10,928 nt of DNA from an uncultured Collinsella sp. (GTDB lineage Bacteria; Actinomycetota; Coriobacteriia; Coriobacteriales; Coriobacteriaceae): contig USPT01000027.1 in NCBI GenBank assembly GCA_900556705.1, forward strand, positions 1 through 10,928, in the 5' to 3' direction. The notes beneath the pieces were generated by a model, which ran no database searches, was not told the DNA's origin, and saw nothing but the letters and a program-made list of their open reading frames with translations. Below, piece by piece: positions 6,852 through 10,928 of this stretch (position 1 is its first letter; the number at the start of each line of letters is the position of its first letter). Made by a program: the position numbers and the translations under genes.

Positions 6852-8357
6852 CTACAACCCCAGGATGTGCTCTAGATAGCCTTTGTTAAACCAGAACGAT
6901 TGCCTGGTCATCCAACGTCCATCGGGCAACTCGTAGGCGTTCCTCGCAATGTCGCCGATTTCGGTCCCGTCGGCGAATCTGTACGCAGCTTTTGAGGTAT
7001 GCGGGCGAACGTGGACAATCGGGTTGTCCGCCATACCGGGCAGATTGTTGGTCACCTTGAGCTTTCCACTCGCGTCCCGATACGGACTGAGCTTAACGCC
7101 CTCACGAATTACCTTGCGAGTCTCATCCCAGCAGGCCTTTGCGGGGCCCTCGATTTCGTTTGCCGGCATTGCCCAGAATAGGCAGCGGTCAAGACGCCAC
7201 TCCCCCTCGTGGTCCTCACGGAACACGACAAAGAAGAAACGGTTGGTCTCAAGGCGCGCACGGAAGGATGACGTTTCCCAATCCTCATTGATTAGCTGCT
7301 TAAACTCAAACGGAGGGAAAGACATTGCCTGCTCGATGTGTCCCCTCTTATTAACGCGACAAACGCGGACGTTAATCCCAGCCTTAACGAACTCCTCGGC
7401 AGCATTGCTTTTAATTCCGAGCATTCGATAAACGAGTGTCGTCCATTGCGCCTTGTTTCCCGTGTATTCCAGGCCGTACTGCTCTGCAATCTGGCGATCG
7501 GTTTCACCATAGTGGCGCTCGATAAGCGCAGTAACGTAGCTTTCGAAATCAATGGACTTGTCGCCGGCCTGGACGATACTCTCGCCAATGCGCGGAGCAC
7601 CGAGAACATAGGTATGAAGCACATAGTCCATGTACGAGCGCTTGAGTGAGAAGGCACGACGCTTCGCGCGACGGTGCTCGATCTCGCCCGTATCGGTGTT
7701 GAAGTACTCGTAATACTGGTCAACCCACATCGTCGCTTCGGTTGCGCCCTTTGTGCAGGCGCCCAAGTAGGTGGTCATGCCCTCCGACAGCTCGTCCGCG
7801 CGACCATCCTGAATGTACGAAATGATCTTCTCGTAGTCGGCGCGAATGATCTTCATATCCTCTTCGGGCAGACGAACCATGACTGCACGCTCAATGCGCT
7901 GGTCGTATTTGTCGATGGAGCGGTCACGGCCGTAGTAGATCAGCAGGATATTGCTGAGCTTGGTCTTGAGATGCGAGCTGTCGTAGTCGAGCGAAACGGG
8001 ACGGTCGTAGGGAATCATCGTCAAGACAAGACGCTCGCCGGCAGACTTGCGACCATCCTTGAGCACGTCGAAGCATGTTGCCTTGAGTTCCACACCCGCC
8101 TCGGGAAAGTCCGGCCGATCGTCGCTGTTGGCTTTGTAGCCAAAGTAACGCTCCTCGATCAGGGTTCCCATACCGCCCTTGTACTTCTTAGACCCAAAGT
8201 CCTTGGGCGCACTCTCCCCCTCCGGCGCAATGCCAAGCTCGAGAATATCGCGAAACGTCATCCCGTCGAGATTGGCAGCATACCGCTCAATGCTTGAGGG
8301 GTCAGAAAAATCAGTATCGTCAAGCATGCGCTTGAAATCGAGGTGCTTCTTGGACAT
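6852..8357 (-). CDS. Type II restriction endonuclease, MutH/Sau3AI family
   Basis: This cytoplasmic nuclease should cut unmethylated foreign DNA; characterised relatives such as Sau3AI cut GATC. The 501 residues are close to Sau3AI (about 490) and roughly twice MutH, consistent with two MutH-like folds. The N-terminal catalytic domain shows KGGMGTLIEERYFGYKANS (60-78) and the PD-(D/E)xK site PDFPEAGVELKAT: Asp83, Glu90, Lys92, with the D-x6-E-x-K spacing of MutH (D70, E77, K79). The C-terminal half (about 245-500) repeats the fold pattern (KAGINVRVCRV 325-335, AMSFPPFEFKQL 344-355, RFFFVVFR 373-380) but lacks the catalytic acids, as expected for the DNA-binding or allosteric half. The ATG at 8357 has GAGAGGA upstream; an in-frame Met 32 codons earlier (8453) lies in the divergent promoter region and has no ribosome site. 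The gene is divergent from its methyltransferase. By eye its G+C is lower than that of glmM, fitting horizontal transfer. Confidence 0.9.
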   Translation of the reverse strand: MSKKHLDFKRMLDDTDFSDPSSIERYAANLDGMTFRDILELGIAPEGESAPKDFGSKKYKGGMGTLIEERYFGYKANSDDRPDFPEAGVELKATCFDVLKDGRKSAGERLVLTMIPYDRPVSLDYDSSHLKTKLSNILLIYYGRDRSIDKYDQRIERAVMVRLPEEDMKIIRADYEKIISYIQDGRADELSEGMTTYLGACTKGATEATMWVDQYYEYFNTDTGEIEHRRAKRRAFSLKRSYMDYVLHTYVLGAPRIGESIVQAGDKSIDFESYVTALIERHYGETDRQIAEQYGLEYTGNKAQWTTLVYRMLGIKSNAAEEFVKAGINVRVCRVNKRGHIEQAMSFPPFEFKQLINEDWETSSFRARLETNRFFFVVFREDHEGEWRLDRCLFWAMPANEIEGPAKACWDETRKVIREGVKLSPYRDASGKLKVTNNLPGMADNPIVHVRPHTSKAAYRFADGTEIGDIARNAYELPDGRWMTRQSFWFNKGYLEHILGL

Positions 8358-8422
8358 GGCAAATCCTCTCGAAATAAGACATGATCTAACACGTATGCTA
8401 CTGTAAATTCGGGTTATACCGT

Positions 8423-8444
8423 GAAGACCCCCTAAGGGATCTTC
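8423..8444. promoter_or_regulatory. Imperfect dyad spanning a GATC site, candidate operator
   Basis: GAAGACCCC (8423-8431) is inverted against 8436-8444 (GGGATCTTC), with eight of nine positions pairing and a CTAA centre; the one mismatch is C8428 with A8439. The right arm contains GATC (8438-8441). It lies midway between the two divergent start codons. Without a T tail it is better read as a binding site than a terminator; function is inferred. Confidence 0.4.
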
Positions 8445-8494
8445 CATTTGCAACCCGATTTCTGTACCCTTGATCTTTGCATTTGCAGCGATTT
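8445..8494 (+). repeat. Two-copy direct repeat just upstream of the methyltransferase
   Basis: CATTTGCA followed by CGATTT occurs at 8445-8461 (three bases between the blocks) and at 8480-8494 (one base between). The second copy abuts the methyltransferase ribosome site at 8495. Fourteen bases are shared in the same order. The repeat may be an operator pair or a duplication scar. Confidence 0.55.
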
Positions 8495-8506
8495 GGGGGA
8501 GTGAGT

Positions 8507-9769
8507 ATGTCAGAGGTCAAAATCGCCGAGCTTTTTGCTGGCGTCGGCGGATTTCGTTTGGGCCTCGAAGGCTACGCTGACCCTCGTTATCCAGATTTCT
8601 ACATGAAGCCCGCCGGACCCTTTCGCACCATTTGGGCCAATCAGTGGGAACCACCCGGAACCAAGGCTCGTCAGTTCGCGGCACGCTGCTATATGGACCG
8701 CTTTGGCGAGGATTCCGTAGTCAACGAAGATATCAATAAAGTCCTGGAACAGGCTGAAGCCGGAGAGGTTGAAATCCCCGACGTCCAGATGGTCGTCGGC
8801 GGCTTCCCTTGCCAAGATTACTCCGTCGCTCGCCCGCTTAACCAGGCACATGGCATCGAGGGCAAGAAGGGTGTCCTTTGGTGGGACATCTACCACTTCC
8901 TCGAGATGAAGAAGCCGCGCTTCGGTCTCTTTGAGAATGTCGATCGTCTGCTCAAGTCGCCCGCGTCTCAGCGCGGTCGCGACTTCGCCATCATCCTAAG
9001 CTGCCTTGCCGACCTCGATTACACGGTCGAATGGCGCGTGGTCAACTCCGCGGAATATGGTTTTCCCCAGCGCCGCAAGCGCGTTTATATCTTCTGCGAG
9101 AAGAACGCCGGCAAGGTCGATCTCGTTGACCGCATGCACAACGGTGTCATGGCGAAGGCCTTCCCCGCCATCTACCCTGACGAAATGGCCGAGCTCGATG
9201 TCCTGCCTGATCCTTACGAGAACTCGACTCGTTTTGGCGTTGGTCAAAAGACATCTCAGTTCAAGAATGCCGGTGTCATGCAGGGCTGCCATGTTTTGAC
9301 CTGCGACTTCGTTGAGGATTATCACGGCGAGCGCCGTGTGCTTGGCGATGTACTTGTTAATGAGGAGTATGTTCCGGAGCAGTTCTACATCTCCGACGAG
9401 AAGCTTCCCGACTGGCGCTACCTCAAGGGCAGCAAGCGCGAAGAACGCACCAACAAAAAGACGGGCTTTGCGTACACGTATTCCGAGGGTGCCATGAGTT
9501 TCCCGGATGCCACCGACAAACCGAGCCGCACCATCCTCACGGGCGAAGGCGGCACGGGCGCCAGCCGATTTAAGCATGTTATCGAGTGCCCCGACGGCCG
9601 TTTCCGCCGCCTCGTTCCCGACGAGCTCGATCAGCTCCAAGGATTCCCCAAGGGCTGGACGGATACTGGTATGACCGACGGCCATCGAGCTTTCTGCATG
9701 GGCAACGCGCTCGTCACCGGCGTGCCCCATCGCATTGGCGAAGCTATGGTCGAAGTGTACGGCCTCTAA
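8507..9769 (+). CDS. DNA (cytosine-5-)-methyltransferase, Sau3AI-type partner
   Basis: This enzyme transfers a methyl group from S-adenosylmethionine to C5 of cytosine in the recognition site, protecting host DNA from the divergent endonuclease. The 420 residues carry the C5-MTase motifs in order: motif I AELFAGVGGFRLGLE (7-21, AdoMet binding), motif IV GGFPCQDYSVA with catalytic Cys102, motif VI FENVDRLL (142-149), motif VIII QRRKRVYIF (188-196), then a target-recognition region of about 200-335, KPSRTILTGEGGTG (338-351), motif IX RRLVPDELDQLQGFP (367-381) and motif X GNALVTGVPHRIG (399-411). Nothing is missing, so it should be active. The ATG at 8507 has GGGGGAG five bases upstream; an ATG ten codons earlier lacks a ribosome site. 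Pairing with a MutH/Sau3AI-type nuclease suggests GATC as target, methylated on C; the specificity is inferred. There is no N-terminal helix-turn-helix extension. A terminator follows 12 bases after the stop. Confidence 0.93.
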   Translation: MSEVKIAELFAGVGGFRLGLEGYADPRYPDFYMKPAGPFRTIWANQWEPPGTKARQFAARCYMDRFGEDSVVNEDINKVLEQAEAGEVEIPDVQMVVGGFPCQDYSVARPLNQAHGIEGKKGVLWWDIYHFLEMKKPRFGLFENVDRLLKSPASQRGRDFAIILSCLADLDYTVEWRVVNSAEYGFPQRRKRVYIFCEKNAGKVDLVDRMHNGVMAKAFPAIYPDEMAELDVLPDPYENSTRFGVGQKTSQFKNAGVMQGCHVLTCDFVEDYHGERRVLGDVLVNEEYVPEQFYISDEKLPDWRYLKGSKREERTNKKTGFAYTYSEGAMSFPDATDKPSRTILTGEGGTGASRFKHVIECPDGRFRRLVPDELDQLQGFPKGWTDTGMTDGHRAFCMGNALVTGVPHRIGEAMVEVYGL

Positions 9770-9781
9770 GGCAAGCAATCC

Positions 9782-9814
9782 GGAGCCGGCAGTCACGCTG
9801 TCGACTCCATTTTT
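9782..9814 (+). terminator. Rho-independent terminator of the methyltransferase gene
   Basis: GGAGCCGGCAG (9782-9792) pairs with CTGTCGACTCC (9798-9808) around loop TCACG, with one C·A mismatch and one G·U pair, followed by A and five T's (9810-9814). Confidence 0.78.
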
Positions 9815-9830
9815 CCACCCCACTCCCCTG

Positions 9831-9836
9831 TATACT
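9831..9836 (+). promoter_or_regulatory. Candidate -10 box of the 163-residue protein gene
   Basis: TATACT matches the TATAAT consensus at five of six positions and is preceded by TG. It lies after the methyltransferase terminator and 57 bases before the next start codon. No convincing -35 box is seen 16-18 bases upstream. Confidence 0.4.
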
Positions 9837-9893
9837 GATGTAGCACGTGTTTCGTCCGGGCCTGTTGGGCCGGATTGTTCATGGGAGGGTCTT

Positions 9894-10385
9894 ATGGCTG
9901 CTTCGAATCCGCCTAAGGGGAGCGTTTCTTCTTCGTCCATCAAGCCGGTTACGCGCAAGGCCGTGCGTTGCCAGCGCGAGGTCGCTTGGCTTGTCACGCA
10001 GGCGGCGGGCAGGCTCGTGGCGACCACTCAGGACGTCAACGCGCCTACGCCGAGCTTTGTGCTGGCAGCGGCGCTGGATTTCGTGCGCCAATTGGAGCTT
10101 GCCGAACAGGATGCCGGCGGCCACCTCGACTACCAGAATGTTATGGCGCCCGACCTGCAAACGTTCTGCCACATGGCCAAGTTGCCCGCCGCGCCCAATT
10201 CGCTTTCGGACGCAGGCTACATGTTTACGCTCTCGGGCGCGGACCTTATCCGCGACATCTATGCATACTGCAGCGAGCTCGCCGAGCGCCACGTCTTTGA
10301 CGCGGCAGAAGTCAAACCGGGATATGTCATCAAGCTGGTTCTTAGGCTGTTCTTGATGGACGGGTTTGGGGCCATGCCGGCGTAA
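9894..10385 (+). CDS. Hypothetical protein, 163 residues
   Basis: I do not recognise a family. The ATG at 9894 has a strong GGGAGGG (9883-9889) four bases upstream and a -10-like box before it, and the frame ends at TAA 10383-10385, so it reads as a real gene. An in-frame ATG at 9735 lies inside the methyltransferase gene and is rejected. The product starts with a Ser/Lys/Pro-rich, probably flexible segment (1-25, SVSSSSIKPVTRK), then appears mainly helical. Segments around 52-72 (TPSFVLAAALDFVRQLELAEQ) and 115-132 (GADLIRDIYAYCSELAER) look amphipathic. The C-terminus is hydrophobic (YVIKLVLRLFLMDGFGAM, 144-161). There are three cysteines (27, 92, 126) and no CxxC pair, signal peptide or clear membrane helix. 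It follows the methyltransferase but is separated by a terminator, so it is probably not part of the restriction-modification operon. Confidence 0.65.
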   Translation: MAASNPPKGSVSSSSIKPVTRKAVRCQREVAWLVTQAAGRLVATTQDVNAPTPSFVLAAALDFVRQLELAEQDAGGHLDYQNVMAPDLQTFCHMAKLPAAPNSLSDAGYMFTLSGADLIRDIYAYCSELAERHVFDAAEVKPGYVIKLVLRLFLMDGFGAMPA

Positions 10386-10431
10386 GCCGAGTCTTCAGCA
10401 TCACCGTCGACTGAGCAACAACCGCTTTACC

Positions 10432-10480
10432 TTAGTGGGCGCCAATTGAGGGTCGATTATTGGGTCGCCTCGTCCACTAA
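10432..10480. repeat. Inverted repeat in the convergent gap
   Basis: TTAGTGGGCG (10432-10441) is inverted against CGTCCACTAA (10471-10480) with nine Watson-Crick pairs and one G·U pair, enclosing 29 bases. It lies just beyond the stop of the minus-strand regulator gene. No T run follows on either strand; a structured 3' end is possible. Confidence 0.4.
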
Positions 10481-10485
10481 CGCAT

Positions 10486-10928
10486 TTATTCCACGCGCTC
10501 TGACAGTCGATACTTGCGGTTGCGGCTTGTCGCCGACGCCGTAGGTTCAAGCTCGCCCTGTGAGATGAGCGCATTGACGCGTGCCCTAACCTGGGAGACG
10601 GTGAGTCCCGTGCATTCTGCCAGTTCGCGCGTTCCCAACTCGTCATAGCGCTTGAGGGCCGCCATGATCAGGTCCCCGCCATGATCGACCTGCTCAACCT
10701 TCGCTCGGTAAAGGACAACCTTAAACCGGTCGAAACCCGGGCAAAACAACGGCTCGGCCAGACCTTGCGCACGCATGGCATCGAGCATCATTGGAATGCC
10801 CGACCCGTTGCCTTCGGCAGGAGAGCCCACGCCGTCGGGCAATGGGGCAAGCGACATGAGCTTTACAAGCGTCGCATTGCGACATCGGGAGCTGCCGTCA
10901 AACAGGTTCTCGCGAGTCTTTCCTCCGT
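10486..10928 (-). CDS. AlbA/AAA_4-type ATP-binding transcriptional regulator, C-terminal part
   Basis: The frame is open from the window edge to TAA at 10486-10488 (about 146 visible residues); the Met at 10857 is internal, since coding continues upstream without a stop (ENLFDGSSRCRNATLVKL). The visible pattern is a RCRNATLVKLM segment, then EGNGSGIPMMLDAMRAQGLAEPLF (shortened: GNGSGIPMM and EPLF), and a beta-strand YRA element. This matches the ATPase-like C-terminal domain (HATPase_c_4) of proteins whose N-terminus is the Schlafen-like AlbA_2/AAA_4 domain. The last about 60 residues form a winged helix (LIMAALKRYDELGTRELA, then LTVSQVRARVNALISQGEL), giving DNA binding. Family members are often annotated as putative transcriptional regulators; the target is unknown. 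It converges on the 163-residue protein gene. The AlbA domain itself is not seen, so the call rests on the C-terminal half. Confidence 0.75.
   Translation of the reverse strand, partial: GGKTRENLFDGSSRCRNATLVKLMSLAPLPDGVGSPAEGNGSGIPMMLDAMRAQGLAEPLFCPGFDRFKVVLYRAKVEQVDHGGDLIMAALKRYDELGTRELAECTGLTVSQVRARVNALISQGELEPTASATSRNRKYRLSERVE

Larger units (their letters stand above)
8358..8506. promoter_or_regulatory. Divergent control region of the restriction-modification genes, with three GATC sites
   Basis: This 149-base gap must hold both promoters. GATC, the site expected for this enzyme family, occurs at 8383-8386, 8438-8441 and 8472-8475; about 0.6 would be expected by chance at even base composition. 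A -10-like TATAAC (minus strand, 8418 to 8413) lies 56 bases before the endonuclease start but has no good -35. Weak TTCCAT (8442-8447) and TACCCT (8465-8470), 17 bases apart, may serve the methyltransferase. The ribosome sites are GAGAGGA for the endonuclease and GGGGGAG (8495-8501) for the methyltransferase. No controller (C) protein gene is present. Confidence 0.5.

Noticed and set aside
8358..8453. Upstream ATG extending the endonuclease by 32 residues
   Set aside because: The extension covers the divergent control region, has no ribosome site, and the family-like N-terminus begins at the Met at 8357, which does have GAGAGGA.
8996..10027. 343-codon minus-strand frame over the methyltransferase 3' part
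   Set aside because: It overlaps methyltransferase motifs on the other strand, spans the terminator at 9782-9814, and shows no domain.
10401..10646. 81-codon minus-strand frame overlapping the regulator 3' end
   Set aside because: It lies in another frame of the same strand as the winged-helix coding sequence and has an Arg/Ser-rich product with no family likeness.
1..10928. CRISPR array, insertion sequence or toxin-antitoxin pair
   Set aside because: No regularly spaced repeat series, transposase-like frame or typical small gene pair was seen; the only repeated units are the two-copy elements and palindromes listed.

Overview
The window looks like chromosome of a Gram-positive, high-GC gut actinobacterium, most likely a Collinsella-type member of the Coriobacteriia. 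This rests on the G+C-rich codon use, strong GGAG/GGGAG ribosome sites, a DUF4012 membrane protein next to glmM, and a short GTCCCC/GGGGAC palindromic repeat. The genus is inferred from gene character; no species marker is present.

Left part (1-5500), housekeeping. The 3' end of an M32 metallocarboxypeptidase gene (+) ends in a clear intrinsic terminator. A repeat-rich 269-bp gap follows (palindrome 409-468, glmM-side hairpins). Then come three minus-strand genes: glmM (phosphoglucosamine mutase, precursor supply for peptidoglycan), a large single-pass DUF4012 surface protein directly upstream of it, and an EamA/DMT family ten-helix transporter. A hairpin with a short T tail sits between the DUF4012 gene and the glmM ribosome site and may terminate or attenuate the upstream transcript.

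Middle (5730-5910). A complete tRNA-Val(GAC) gene with its own near-consensus promoter, encoded CCA end and intrinsic terminator.

Right part (6089-9814), accessory. A stand-alone DUF5710 protein with two CxxC pairs is followed by tandem 13-bp palindromes and then a type II restriction-modification system. The endonuclease is of the MutH/Sau3AI superfamily (catalytic D-x6-ExK visible) and is transcribed divergently from a C5-cytosine methyltransferase with all key motifs. By family the expected target is GATC. The 149-bp region between the two start codons holds three GATC sites, an imperfect dyad spanning one of them, and a two-copy direct repeat just before the methyltransferase. Together these suggest an autoregulatory switch without a separate controller gene. 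The methyltransferase ends in an intrinsic terminator.

Right end (9894-10928). A 163-residue protein I do not recognise (+) is followed, convergently, by the C-terminal part of an AlbA/AAA_4-type ATP-binding transcriptional regulator with a winged-helix tail, running off the window edge.
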